Positions 1 through 8,048 are shown, counted from the first letter of the stretch. The stretch is DNA of 61,906 nucleotides from Minwuia thermotolerans (GCF_002924445.1 NZ_PIGG01000061.1:1-61906); one strand, 5' to 3'. Notes: generated by a model from the sequence alone, not told the origin. Translations and numbers: made by a program.

Positions 1-189
1 GAACAGCCGCCGCTCGGCGACCGGCTGGAAGCCGAGATCCGGCCAGGGCCGGTAATGACCCAGATCCGCCAGCGCCCGCTGCGCGCCCACGATGTCGCCA
101 TCCCGCATCGGCGTCTTCGCCGAAACCCAGTGAGCGGGGCGAAAAGGGCGGGTGAAGGTGGGCCTCGGCGGGGTGGGGATGGCCGGCAT
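1..189 (-). CDS. N-terminal fragment of an unidentified protein (cut by the window edge)
   Basis: This is an open frame of 63 codons running off the left edge, starting at the ATG at 189-187. An AGGGAG ribosome binding site sits 8 bases upstream, which is the main reason to accept it. The peptide begins MPAIPTPPRPTFTRPFRPAH and continues with the stretch GAQRALADLGHYRP, which faintly resembles the first helices of peptidoglycan-binding-type domains. That resemblance is too weak to assign a function. No signal peptide is seen. It is transcribed away from the catabolic operon, behind its own predicted promoter region. Confidence 0.5.
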   Translation of the reverse strand, partial: MPAIPTPPRPTFTRPFRPAHWVSAKTPMRDGDIVGAQRALADLGHYRPWPDLGFQPVAERRLF

Positions 190-190
190 C

Positions 191-238
191 TGTCATGCTC
201 CCTGGCTGGGCATCGCACATGACAGAGGTATTTATACC
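191..238 (-). promoter_or_regulatory. Putative promoter/operator of the left-edge gene
   Basis: On the minus strand a TATAAA box lies inside a 12-bp palindrome (GGTATAAATACC read on minus, 227-238). Just downstream, the inverted repeat CATGACA (218-224) / TGTCATG (191-197) brackets the predicted start of transcription and the ribosome binding site. A protein bound there could block both. No clear -35 box is seen, so the promoter call is weak. The inverted repeats themselves are exact. Confidence 0.35.
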
Positions 239-293
239 GGCTCGACCTTAAGCGTGCCGGGATTCTTGAAGGAATCGGAGGAGAGGCTGGCCC

Positions 294-902
294 TCACGCC
301 CCCGCGCCGGAGGCTGCGAGATAGGGCTGGATGGGCGCGTCGACCAGCAACTGCCAGATCACCGCGACCATCAGGTCGGCGAAGGCAAAGCCGGCGGCCG
401 CGACCGGCGGGATCTCCAGCACGTCGCGGGCGATGACGAAGCGGTAGGACAGGATCGCCATCAGCATGACCATGTATATCAGGGCCTTGCCGTCGTCGCC
501 CAGCGCGCCGCTGGCGAAGATCACGGCCACGGGCAATTGCAGCGCCATGATCCAGACCTCGGACCAGTTGCAGGCGACGATGTAGCGCCGGCAGCGGTCC
601 TGCACCCCGGCCAGCCGGGTCAGTTCGAAGGCCGCGACCGGCCAGACCAGCCAGGCCCCGGCATAGCCGACCAGTTCGATCACCGCGATGGCGCCCAGGT
701 CGGTCCCCTCGGGCGCCCGGGAATAGTGCACCACCCAGAGCAGCAGCGCCGAGAAGGGCGCCAGCAGCACGGCGGCGAAGAAGGATTTCCAGAAGCCGCT
801 GACGGTGTCGTCGAACAGGCCTATGCCGCCCCGGTCCAGCTTCGCCAGCATCAGCGCGCCGACCAGGCCTGCCGCGATTTCCGGTTTCGAGGGAAGGGCC
901 AT
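294..902 (-). CDS. Integral membrane protein of unknown function
   Basis: The predicted protein has 202 residues and about five hydrophobic segments (roughly residues 38-60, 72-97, 112-134, 138-158 and 165-188). There is no catalytic or transport motif I recognise. I chose the ATG at 902, one base beyond the stop of the preceding DUF2783 gene. The longer frame would begin inside that gene. It is the last gene of a seven-gene run that includes an aromatic hydroxylase, so a link to substrate or product handling is possible but is only inferred from position. Confidence 0.6.
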   Translation of the reverse strand: MALPSKPEIAAGLVGALMLAKLDRGGIGLFDDTVSGFWKSFFAAVLLAPFSALLLWVVHYSRAPEGTDLGAIAVIELVGYAGAWLVWPVAAFELTRLAGVQDRCRRYIVACNWSEVWIMALQLPVAVIFASGALGDDGKALIYMVMLMAILSYRFVIARDVLEIPPVAAAGFAFADLMVAVIWQLLVDAPIQPYLAASGAGA

Positions 903-903
903 G

Positions 904-1098
904 TCAGTCCGGCTTCCGGGCGGCGGCGATGGCTTCGGCCAGCACCTCGCGGTCGCCGACATGATTGGCGAGCAGCAGGTTGAGCCGGGCGGAGAAGGCC
1001 AGCGCCTCGTCGGGCGAAAGACCCTGCACCGCCTCGATCAGCGCCTGATAGAAGCCGTCCGGGTCGGGAATGTTGGGCTCGCGCAAGAGTCTGCTCAT
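904..1098 (-). CDS. DUF2783 family small protein
   Basis: This 64-residue protein has the layout of the DUF2783 family: an N-terminal PNIPDPDGFYQALIEA stretch, then LSPDEALAFSARLNLLLANH, then a charged C-terminal helix. It would be all helical and soluble. Its start overlaps the stop of the FAD monooxygenase gene by 4 bases (ATGA), so the two are translationally coupled. From general knowledge, DUF2783 proteins often sit beside MhpA-like FAD monooxygenases. A role as partner or stabiliser of the hydroxylase is inference. Confidence 0.8.
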   Translation of the reverse strand: MSRLLREPNIPDPDGFYQALIEAVQGLSPDEALAFSARLNLLLANHVGDREVLAEAIAAARKPD

Positions 1099-2705
1099 GC
1101 CGCCTTCGCCTCCGGGTCGAGTACAGGTTCGAGGACCGCGCGCACGTCCGCCGCCGTCGCCCGGCGCCAGCTCGCCAGCACGTGCTGATCGGGCCGGACG
1201 AGGACATGGCCGCCGTTCTGCGCGCCGAAGGCCGCGGCCAGCGCGCCGTCGGCGTCCGCGACGTCGCCGGGCGCGCGCAGCACCTCGACCGGCGCCGGCA
1301 TCCCGTCCAGCGCCGGCGCCTCGCCGAAGGCCAGCAGCACGAAGCCGCCCCCCAGCAGGTCGATCAGATGCGTGGCCTCGGGCCGGGCGGCGCAACGCAC
1401 CGGCAGGGCGGGGACCGGATCGCCGGGGCGGATCGCCCCGTCCAGTTCCGCCGGGCCGTTGAGCGGGCTGTCGAGCAGCCGCTTCGGCAGGGAGAGCCGG
1501 CCGGAATTGACCAGGGTCCGGGCGAAGGGGAATGCGCCCGCGAGCTGCAGCACCGCGTCCCGGTAGACCTTCGAGGCCGGCGACTTCGGCGTGATGAAGT
1601 CCGTCGCCCGGGTGGAATTCAGGATGTTCTCGGCCGCCGCCGCGCGGCGCTCGGCGTCATAGCTGTCGAGCAGCGCCGGGCCCGCCGCGCCGCCGATCAC
1701 CAGCGCCAGCTTCCAGCCGAGATTGTCGGCGTCCTGCACGCCGCCATTTCCCCCGCGCGCGCCGAAGGGGCTGACCTGATGGGCGGCGTCGCCGACGAAC
1801 AGCACCCGCCCGTGGCGGTAGCGCTCCAGGCTGCGGCACTGGAAGGTGTAGATCGACGTCCACTCGATCTCGAAGGGCGTGTCGGGGCCGATCATGCGCC
1901 TGACGCGCGGGATGACGTTCTCGTCCTTCAGTTCCTCGTCGCGGTCGATATCGGGGCCGAGCTGGAAGTCCAGCCGCCAGACATTGTCGGCCTGCTTGTG
2001 CATCAGCGCCGAGTCCTCCGGCCCCCAGGGCGGGTCGAAGTAGAAGCGGCGGATGGCCGGCCAGTCGCGCTCCATGACGATATCGGCGATCAGGAAGTGG
2101 TCGGCGAAGACCTGGCCTTCGAAGTCCAGTCCCATCAGTTGCCGCACGGTCGAGCGCACGCCATCGGCGGCGATGAGCCAGTCGCAGGGCTGGACGAAGG
2201 TCCCGTCGGGCGTCTCCACGGTCAGCCGCACGCCGCCCCCGTCCTGTTCCAGCGCGGTGACGCGGTGACGCCAGCGCAGGTCGATCAGCGGCTCGGCCGC
2301 GGCGCGGCGGACCATGAACTCCTCGCAGTAGTATTGCTGCAGGTTGATGAAGGCGGGGAACCTGGCCGCCGGATGGTCCTGCAGGTTGAAGGTGTAGATG
2401 CGCTCCTCGCCGTAGAACACATGGCCCTCGTTCCAGGTCACGCCCTTCTCCATCATGGGCTGCGCAACACCGAGGCGGTCCCAGATCTCCAGCGTGCGCC
2501 TGGCCTGGCAGACCGAGCGGCTGCCGTAGGAGACGGTGTCATCCTCGTCGAACAGGATCGCCGGCACGCCGCGCCGCGCCAGGTCCAGCGCCATGGTCAG
2601 CCCCACCAGCCCGCCGCCGGCGATCGCCACGGGCCGGCGCGGGACGTCGCCGTCCAGTTCCGCCGGACGGGCATAGTCAAAGACGGGATTGGTGTAGGTG
2701 CGCAT
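1095..2705 (-). CDS. FAD-dependent aromatic monooxygenase, MhpA/UbiH-like
   Basis: This 536-residue class A flavoprotein hydroxylase would use NAD(P)H and O2 to hydroxylate an aromatic substrate. The dinucleotide-binding GGGLVG lies at residues 30-35, the NAD(P)H/FAD DG motif (CDWLIAADGVRST) near 174-186 and the FAD ribityl GD motif (LFVGDAAHQVSPFGARGGNG) at about 302-321. The C-terminal about 130 residues form the thioredoxin-like tail seen in phenol hydroxylase and MhpA relatives. It lies 13 bases after paaK and overlaps the DUF2783 gene by 4. The substrate cannot be read from sequence. MhpA itself uses 3-(3-hydroxyphenyl)propionate, but no mhpBCDFE genes are here. Confidence 0.85.
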   Translation of the reverse strand: MRTYTNPVFDYARPAELDGDVPRRPVAIAGGGLVGLTMALDLARRGVPAILFDEDDTVSYGSRSVCQARRTLEIWDRLGVAQPMMEKGVTWNEGHVFYGEERIYTFNLQDHPAARFPAFINLQQYYCEEFMVRRAAAEPLIDLRWRHRVTALEQDGGGVRLTVETPDGTFVQPCDWLIAADGVRSTVRQLMGLDFEGQVFADHFLIADIVMERDWPAIRRFYFDPPWGPEDSALMHKQADNVWRLDFQLGPDIDRDEELKDENVIPRVRRMIGPDTPFEIEWTSIYTFQCRSLERYRHGRVLFVGDAAHQVSPFGARGGNGGVQDADNLGWKLALVIGGAAGPALLDSYDAERRAAAAENILNSTRATDFITPKSPASKVYRDAVLQLAGAFPFARTLVNSGRLSLPKRLLDSPLNGPAELDGAIRPGDPVPALPVRCAARPEATHLIDLLGGGFVLLAFGEAPALDGMPAPVEVLRAPGDVADADGALAAAFGAQNGGHVLVRPDQHVLASWRRATAADVRAVLEPVLDPEAKAA

Positions 2706-2718
2706 CGCGCCGATCCTA

Positions 2719-4023
2719 CTACTTCGGACGGTTGTCCACTATGCGCTGCGCCTTGCCCATGGAGCGGTCGACGCCGCCGACGTCGCGCATGTCGATCTTC
2801 GCCGAGACGCCGCACATGGTCTTGATGCGATGCTGCAGGTCCTTCGCCGCCGCCTGGACGGCATCCGCGTCGCCGGCGGTCTCGACGGCGGGCTCGACGC
2901 GGACCGTCAGCTCGTCCATGTGGCCCGGCCGCGCGATCACCAGCTGATAATGGGGGCTGAGGCGGCGATCCTGCAGCAGCAGTTCCTCGATCTGGGTGGG
3001 AAAGAGGTTGACGCCGCGGATGATCAGCATGTCGTCGGAACGCCCGGTGATCTTCTCGATCCGCCGGTGCGTGCGCGCCGTGCCCGGCTTCAGCCGCGTC
3101 AGGTCGCGCGTGCGGTAGCGGACCATGGGCAGGGCTTCCTTGGTCAGCGTGGTGATGACCAGTTCGCCCAGTTCGCCCTCGGGCAGCACCTCGCCGGTCT
3201 GCGGGTCGATGACCTCCGGGTAGAAGTGATCCTCCCAGATATGCAGACCATCCTTCGTCTCGATGCATTCCTGGGCGACGCCGGGCCCGATGATCTCGGA
3301 AATGCCGAAGATGTCGATCGCCTGCATGTCCAGCGTGCCCTCGACGGCGCGACGCATTTCGTCCGTCCAGGGCTCGGCGCCGAAGATACCGATTTCCAGC
3401 GGCGACTTCGCGGGATCGAGGCCCTGGCGCTTCATCTCGTCGGCGATGGCCAGCATGTAGCTGGGCGTGACCATGATGATGCGCGCGCCGAAATCGTGGA
3501 TCAGCTGGACCTGCTTCTCGGTCTGGCCGCCCGACATGGGCACGACGGTGCAGCCCAGCCGCTCCGCGCCGTAATGGGCGCCGAGCCCGCCGGTGAACAG
3601 GCCGTAGCCATAGGCCACGTGAACGATGTCGCCGGGCCGGCCGCCGGCGGCGCGGATGGAGCGCGCCATCACGTTCGACCAGGTGTCGATGTCCTTGTCC
3701 GTGTAACCGACCACGGTCGGCTTGCCCGTGGTGCCGGATGACGCATGGATGCGCACCACCTGTTCCCGGGGCACGGCGAACATGCCGAAGGGGTAGTTGT
3801 CGCGAAGATCGGCCTTGGTGGTGAAGGGGAACCTGGCCAGGTCGGCGACGTCCTTCAGGTCGTCGGGATGGACGCCGGCGGCATCGAAGGCGCGGCGGTA
3901 GTGGGCCACGTTCCCGTAGGCCCGCGCAAGCGACCAGCGCATCCGTTCGAGCTGCAGAGCCTGCAGCTCGTCGCGGCTCGCGGTCTCGATCGGCTCAAGC
4001 TCGGCTCTGGGATCGCTGCTCAA
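2719..4023 (-). CDS. paaK: Phenylacetate-CoA ligase family (PaaK-like)
   Basis: This adenylate-forming enzyme makes an aryl-acetyl-CoA or related thioester from acid, ATP and CoA. The TTG start at 4023 is preferred because GAGAGGAGG lies 6 bases upstream, and it gives 434 residues, the usual PaaK length. A longer ATG-initiated frame would run into paaI. The ATP-binding loop SSGTTGKPT is at residues 95-103, followed by the PaaK-typical VAYGYGLFTGGLGAHYGAER and, near the C-terminus, GRSDDMLIIRGVNLFPTQIE. It sits between paaI and the FAD monooxygenase. The absence of paaABCDE in the window leaves the true substrate open. Confidence 0.88.
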   Translation of the reverse strand: MSSDPRAELEPIETASRDELQALQLERMRWSLARAYGNVAHYRRAFDAAGVHPDDLKDVADLARFPFTTKADLRDNYPFGMFAVPREQVVRIHASSGTTGKPTVVGYTDKDIDTWSNVMARSIRAAGGRPGDIVHVAYGYGLFTGGLGAHYGAERLGCTVVPMSGGQTEKQVQLIHDFGARIIMVTPSYMLAIADEMKRQGLDPAKSPLEIGIFGAEPWTDEMRRAVEGTLDMQAIDIFGISEIIGPGVAQECIETKDGLHIWEDHFYPEVIDPQTGEVLPEGELGELVITTLTKEALPMVRYRTRDLTRLKPGTARTHRRIEKITGRSDDMLIIRGVNLFPTQIEELLLQDRRLSPHYQLVIARPGHMDELTVRVEPAVETAGDADAVQAAAKDLQHRIKTMCGVSAKIDMRDVGGVDRSMGKAQRIVDNRPK

Positions 4024-4036
4024 GATCGGCCTCCTC

Positions 4037-4489
4037 TCAGATCTCGCGGGTGATGGGCAGGTCCTCGACCAGCTTGCCCTTGAGGTTCTGGGTCTGGCCG
4101 CGGAAGACGGCCACCGTCTCACCCTTCTGGTTTTGTACCCGGACGTCGTAGATCCCCGTCCGCCCGCGCACCGCCGTCTCCGAGGCGGTGGCCCTCAGCA
4201 CGTCGCCCGCATAGGTCGGCGCCAGAAAGGTGATCTGGGTCGTATGGGCGACCGAGATCTGATTGTAGGAGTTGCAGGCATAGGCCATGGCCGTGTCGGC
4301 CAGGGTGAAGGTCATCCCGCCGTGGCCGATGTCGTGGCCATTGACCATGGTGCTGCGCACGGTCATCCCGAGCACCGAACGTCCGGGACCGACATCGATC
4401 ACGTGGATGCCCAGCGAACGGGCCGCATGGTCGGTCGCATACATCCGTTTCGCCGCGGCCCGCGCGACGTGTTCAGGATCGTGGCTCAT
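4037..4489 (-). CDS. paaI: PaaI-type hotdog acyl-CoA thioesterase
   Basis: This 150-residue single hotdog domain carries the PaaI signature NGHDIGHGGMTFTLADTAMA (residues 50-69), including the HGG turn and the acidic residue D65 near the catalytic position. PaaI enzymes hydrolyse aryl-CoA or dead-end ring-epoxide thioesters, releasing CoA when the pathway stalls. The gene begins 3 bases after the PaaG-like gene and is followed 13 bases later by paaK. Length and spacing are normal for the family. A general house-cleaning thioesterase role is likely even if the pathway substrate is not phenylacetyl-CoA. Confidence 0.87.
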   Translation of the reverse strand: MSHDPEHVARAAAKRMYATDHAARSLGIHVIDVGPGRSVLGMTVRSTMVNGHDIGHGGMTFTLADTAMAYACNSYNQISVAHTTQITFLAPTYAGDVLRATASETAVRGRTGIYDVRVQNQKGETVAVFRGQTQNLKGKLVEDLPITREI

Positions 4490-4492
4490 GGA

Positions 4493-5290
4493 TCAGCCGC
4501 CGGTGAAGCGCGGCGGGCGCTTCTCCAGGAAGGCGGTGACGCCCTCGGCGAAATCCTTCGTGGAGCCGGCGATGCGCTGGCTGTCGCGCTCCAGGTCGAG
4601 CTGCCGGTCGAGGCCCTGTTCGAAGGATTCGTGCACCGCGCGGCGGATCAGGCCCAGCCCCCGGGTCGGCCCGTTGGCCAGCTTGCGCAGCACTTCGCCG
4701 CCCTCGCCCATCAGCGCGTCATCGTCGACCGCGCGCCAGATCATGCCCCAGTCGGCGGCCTCCTCGGCCGTGACCTTGTCGCCCAGCAGCGCCATGCCCA
4801 GCGCTCGCGCCCGGCCGGCCGAGCGCGGCAGGTACCAGGTGCTCCCGGCGTCGGGGACCAGACCGATATTGCAGAACGCCTGCAGGAAGACCGCCGATTT
4901 CGCGGCGATAACGATGTCGCAGGCGAGCGCGAGGCTCATTCCTGCGCCGGCGCAGGGACCGTTGACCAGCGCCACGATGGGTTTGGGGCAGTCGCGCATG
5001 GCCCTGATCATCGGGTTGTAGGCGATCTCCAGCAGGCGGCCTGCATCCCGTTCGCCCTCGGCCGGCCTGGCCGCGCCGCCGGCGAGATCGGCGCCCGCGC
5101 AGAAGCCGCGCCCGGCGCCGGTAATGGCGAGCGCCCGGACGGCGGCGTCGCCGCCGGCGGCCCGCACGGCGGCCATGATCTCCAGCGGCATGGAAGGCGC
5201 GAAGGCGTTGAGCCGGTCGGGCCGGTTCAGCGTGATCCAGCCCACGCCGTCCTTCGCTTCATAGAGAATGTGCTCGAAGTCGAGATCCAT
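4493..5290 (-). CDS. paaG: PaaG-like enoyl-CoA hydratase/isomerase
   Basis: This crotonase-fold protein of 265 residues has the oxyanion-hole segments GRGFCAGADL (residues 60-69) and NGPCAGAGMSLALACDIV (110-127). The conserved aspartate segment IGLVPDAGSTWYLPR at 142-156 is characteristic of PaaG, which isomerises ring-1,2-epoxyphenylacetyl-CoA to an oxepin. The Glu pair of true hydratases is missing, which supports isomerase chemistry. It is 9 bases after the upstream crotonase gene, to which it is similar, suggesting an old tandem duplication. Without paaABCDE the exact reaction is uncertain. Confidence 0.8.
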   Translation of the reverse strand: MDLDFEHILYEAKDGVGWITLNRPDRLNAFAPSMPLEIMAAVRAAGGDAAVRALAITGAGRGFCAGADLAGGAARPAEGERDAGRLLEIAYNPMIRAMRDCPKPIVALVNGPCAGAGMSLALACDIVIAAKSAVFLQAFCNIGLVPDAGSTWYLPRSAGRARALGMALLGDKVTAEEAADWGMIWRAVDDDALMGEGGEVLRKLANGPTRGLGLIRRAVHESFEQGLDRQLDLERDSQRIAGSTKDFAEGVTAFLEKRPPRFTGG

Positions 5291-5299
5291 TTCGTGCCC

Positions 5300-6103
5300 C
5301 TAGCGGCCCCGATAGGCCGGTTGGCGTCCTTCCAGGAAGGCGCTGACGCCTTCGGCGAAGTCATTGGTCGCGCCGGCTCGCCGCTGCAGCCGGGCTTCCA
5401 GGGCGAGCTGCTCGTCCAGATCCGCGGTGGGCGAGCGGCGGAAGGCTTCCTTGATCAGGCCATAGGCCACCGTCGGCCCTTTGGCGAACCGCCCGGCCAG
5501 TTCGCCGGCCTTGTCAGCCAGCAGGTCGTCGGGCACGCAGAGCCAGATCAGGCCGCCGGCGGCGGCGTCGGGGGCGGAGATGCGGTCAGCGGTCAGCGCC
5601 GCGCCGAGGCCCCTTGCCCGGCCGGCGGTATTCGGGAACAGCCACGAGCCGCCAATATCGGGCACGATGCCCAGGTTCGGCCCGAAAGTGAGCTGGAAAT
5701 AGGCCGAGCGCGCGGCCACGACGATATCGCAGGCCAGTGCGATCGAGGCCCCGCCCCCCGCCGCCGGACCGTTCACCGCGGCGATCACCGGCTTGGAGAT
5801 GGCGAACAGCGCCCGCATCATCGGATTGAACGAGGTTTCCATCGCCGTCGCGACGCGCCCGCCGGGGTCGTCGGCCCCGGCGATACCGTCGAGCAGGGAC
5901 ATGTCCGCGCCGGCATTGAAGGCCCGGCCCGCGCCTGTGAGCACGACCGCGCGCACAGCCGGATCGCGCTCCACGTCCAGAAAGGCGCCGTGCATGGCGC
6001 CGACGAGCGGCCGATCGAGCGCGTTCAGCGCCTTCGGCCGGTTCATGGTCAGCCAGGCGACGCCGTCCCGGTCTTGGCGCAGCAGCGGGATGTCTTCAGT
6101 CAT
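5300..6103 (-). CDS. Enoyl-CoA hydratase/isomerase family protein (PaaG/B-like paralogue)
   Basis: This is a second crotonase-fold enzyme of 267 residues. I chose the ATG at 6103 because GGGGAGGG lies just upstream. The longer frame extends back into the GGDEF gene in another phase. Oxyanion segments GRAFNAGADM and NGPAAGGGASIALACDIV are present, followed by NLGIVPDIGGSWLFPNTAGR, where the PaaG-type Asp is kept and the hydratase Glu residues are not. It closely parallels its downstream neighbour, so the operon encodes two related isomerases. It appears to be the first gene of the catabolic operon. A TATCAT box near 6130 on the minus strand is the only promoter-like element noted. Confidence 0.8.
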   Translation of the reverse strand: MTEDIPLLRQDRDGVAWLTMNRPKALNALDRPLVGAMHGAFLDVERDPAVRAVVLTGAGRAFNAGADMSLLDGIAGADDPGGRVATAMETSFNPMMRALFAISKPVIAAVNGPAAGGGASIALACDIVVAARSAYFQLTFGPNLGIVPDIGGSWLFPNTAGRARGLGAALTADRISAPDAAAGGLIWLCVPDDLLADKAGELAGRFAKGPTVAYGLIKEAFRRSPTADLDEQLALEARLQRRAGATNDFAEGVSAFLEGRQPAYRGR

Positions 6104-6186
6104 GCGCACCCTCCCCATCCCCTTATGATACAAAGGCGGAGCGGGATAAAGCCCCAAGAGAGGGCGAGGCCGCAGGCGTCGGCCGG

Positions 6187-7242
6187 TTACTCGGCGGCAA
6201 TGACGGCGGCCGGGGTCTCCTCGCGGCAGACACGGTTGCGGCCCTCGGACTTGGCGCGGTAGAGCGCGGCGTCGGCGCGGCCGACCAGCGCCGCCGGCGC
6301 TTCGCCCAGACGGTACTCGGCGACGCCGAAGGACATGGTCACGCGGGAGATGGTCTCGCCCGTGCTCTTGCGCACGATGCGCTTGGCGGCAATCGTGTTG
6401 CGGATGTTGTCGGCTACCTTCTGCGCCCCGTCCACCGGCGTTTCGGGCAGGATCAGCGCGAACTCCTCGCCGCCATAGCGGCAGGGCACGTCGCGGCCCT
6501 TGAGGCTGCCGTGCAGCACGCCGCCGACGAGCTTCAGCACCTGGTCGCCCAGCTGATGGCCATAGGTGTCGTTGAAGTTCTTGAAGTGGTCGATGTCGCA
6601 CATCACCAGCGAGAGGTGGGAGCCTTCCTCGGTCGCCCACTCGGTCTGGCGGCGCAGCGCCCGGTCGAATCCGGCCCGGTTGGTGATGCCGGTCAGCAGA
6701 TCGGTCAGGGCCTCGCGCCGCGATTCCTCCAGCCGGTCCTGCAGGTTCCGGATCTCGTTCGCCGACTGCTTCAGATCCTGTTCCAGCTGGTCCGACTTCG
6801 CCCGCATGCGGCGGGTCACCATGATCATCTGGGAGACCAGGGTCTTCATGGTACCGCCGCCGTCGAGATTGCCGAGATTGTCGGCCAGGCCGTCCAGGGC
6901 GTCGCCGAAGTCGTGGACGTCGTCGCCGGCGTCGTTGACCTGGCGGACGACCTCGCGGATCTGGTCCTGCATGGCGTCGCCGGTTTCGGTCACCAGGCGC
7001 ACGCTGCGGTCGACGCCATAGTGGCTGGTGACCAGGTCTTCGGCCGCTCTGCGGAAGACTTCGGGCGTTTCATCACTGACGTCGCGCAGCTTCTTCGCGA
7101 CCACGGGATCGCGTTCGGAGGCATAGTCGTAAAGAAGGCGGAAATAGTCCGGGGTGGCGTGGATGTCGTAGCTCTCGATCAGTTGCATCGCCGTTTCGGA
7201 ATACCGCCGGGCGTCCTGCGGATTATCGAGTTCGTACATCAT
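6187..7242 (-). CDS. GGDEF-domain diguanylate cyclase
   Basis: This 351-residue protein probably makes cyclic-di-GMP from two GTP. Residues 1-150 are helical with no membrane segment, 150-178 form a coiled-coil linker, and the GGDEF domain follows. Active-site GGEEF is at 257-261 and the metal-binding CDIDHFKNFNDTYGH at 215-229. The product-inhibition I-site RxxD, five residues before GGEEF, reads K248-G-R-D251, so feedback inhibition may be weak. ATG codons at 7242 and 7239 are both possible. A much longer frame back to 7308 has no ribosome binding site. It is probably independent of its catabolic neighbours. Confidence 0.87.
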   Translation of the reverse strand: MMYELDNPQDARRYSETAMQLIESYDIHATPDYFRLLYDYASERDPVVAKKLRDVSDETPEVFRRAAEDLVTSHYGVDRSVRLVTETGDAMQDQIREVVRQVNDAGDDVHDFGDALDGLADNLGNLDGGGTMKTLVSQMIMVTRRMRAKSDQLEQDLKQSANEIRNLQDRLEESRREALTDLLTGITNRAGFDRALRRQTEWATEEGSHLSLVMCDIDHFKNFNDTYGHQLGDQVLKLVGGVLHGSLKGRDVPCRYGGEEFALILPETPVDGAQKVADNIRNTIAAKRIVRKSTGETISRVTMSFGVAEYRLGEAPAALVGRADAALYRAKSEGRNRVCREETPAAVIAAE

Positions 7243-7318
7243 GGCGTCTTTCGGCCTTGCGGAATGCCGGCGCTTCCGCGCCCTGCGCCGACTATCCGGG
7301 CCAGCCATTGAAAATCCG

Positions 7319-7337
7319 TTAAGCCGATCTTAAGCCG
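7319..7337. promoter_or_regulatory. Direct repeat TTAAGCCG x2, 11-bp period
   Basis: Two exact copies of TTAAGCCG (319-326 and 330-337 in the 7.3-kb interval) are separated by ATC, giving an 11-bp period, about one helical turn. They lie 77 bases upstream of the GGDEF start and 10 bases past the livF stop. One-turn spacing is typical of sites bound on one DNA face by a dimeric regulator. No regulator can be named. Confidence 0.3.
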
Positions 7338-7346
7338 GCCGGCGCA

Positions 7347-8048
7347 TCAGACGCCGATATAGCGCTGGACGATCCCGGGATCGGCCCGGAGTTCCGCCGA
7401 TCCGCCGGACCAGGCGACGGCGCCCTTCTCGATGATGGTATGGCGGTCGGCCAGCCGCGTCAGTGCGGCGATGTTCTTGTCGATCACCAGGATGGCCTGC
7501 CCCTCGGCCTTGAGCCGAGCGAGAATGTCCCAGATCTCCGCGCGGATCAGCGGCGCCAGCCCCTCGGTCGCCTCGTCGAGCAGCAACAGCTTCGGATTGG
7601 TCATCAGCGCCCGCGCAATGGCCAGCATCTGCTGTTCGCCGCCCGAGAGCTGGTTGCCCATGTTGCGTTTGCGCTCGGCGAGGCGGGGGAAGGCTTCGAG
7701 CACATTCTCCAGGGTCCAGCGCCGCGGGCCCTCCGACCGGTTGCCGGCGGTGGCCACCAGATTCTCGCGCACCGACAGGTTGGGAAAGATCTGGCGTCCC
7801 TCCGGCACCAGGCCGAGACCCAGCTTGGCCACGGCGTAGGAGGGCAGACCGCGGATCTCGCGGCCCTCGAAACGGATCGAGCCGGCATACGCCTTCGTCA
7901 TGCCCATGATGGAGCGGATGGTCGTGGTCTTGCCCATGCCGTTGCGGCCCATCAGGGTCACGACCTCGCCCGCGCCGACCTTCAGCGCCATGCCGAAGAG
8001 CACCTGGCTGCGGCCATAGGCGGTCTCCAGCGCCTCGACCTCAAGCAT
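7347..8048 (-). CDS. livF: Branched-chain-type ABC transporter ATP-binding protein (LivF-like)
   Basis: This 233-residue ATPase is one of two nucleotide-binding subunits of a HAAT-family importer. It shows Walker A GRNGMGKTT, the ABC signature LSGGEQQMLAIARAL and Walker B LLLLDEATEGLAP. The LivF-specific GLVPEGRQIFPNLSVRENL stretch is also present. I chose the ATG at 8048, which has GGGGAGGAT upstream and overlaps the LivG gene by 8 bases. A longer frame overlaps LivG extensively and is not real. Neighbouring aromatic-acid genes suggest an aromatic acid rather than an amino acid as cargo. That is inference. Confidence 0.9.
   Translation of the reverse strand: MLEVEALETAYGRSQVLFGMALKVGAGEVVTLMGRNGMGKTTTIRSIMGMTKAYAGSIRFEGREIRGLPSYAVAKLGLGLVPEGRQIFPNLSVRENLVATAGNRSEGPRRWTLENVLEAFPRLAERKRNMGNQLSGGEQQMLAIARALMTNPKLLLLDEATEGLAPLIRAEIWDILARLKAEGQAILVIDKNIAALTRLADRHTIIEKGAVAWSGGSAELRADPGIVQRYIGV

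Noticed and set aside
152-436. A 94-codon plus-strand frame near the left edge
   Set aside because: It overlaps the left-edge minus gene and the membrane-protein gene, and its second half is an Arg/Pro-rich shadow.
1182-2825. A 547-codon plus-strand frame over the FAD monooxygenase
   Set aside because: Antisense shadow. The minus strand shows GGGLVG, DG and GD flavoprotein motifs.
294-6103. A complete phenylacetate (paa) operon
   Set aside because: PaaK-, PaaI- and PaaG-like genes are present but no paaABCDE, paaZ, paaJ or paaH, so the classical pathway cannot be claimed from this window.
4133-6262. A 709-codon plus-strand frame across the paaI, paaG and crotonase genes
   Set aside because: The minus-strand frames encode clear enzyme families with catalytic motifs. 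The plus frame is His/Gly/Ala-rich shadow.
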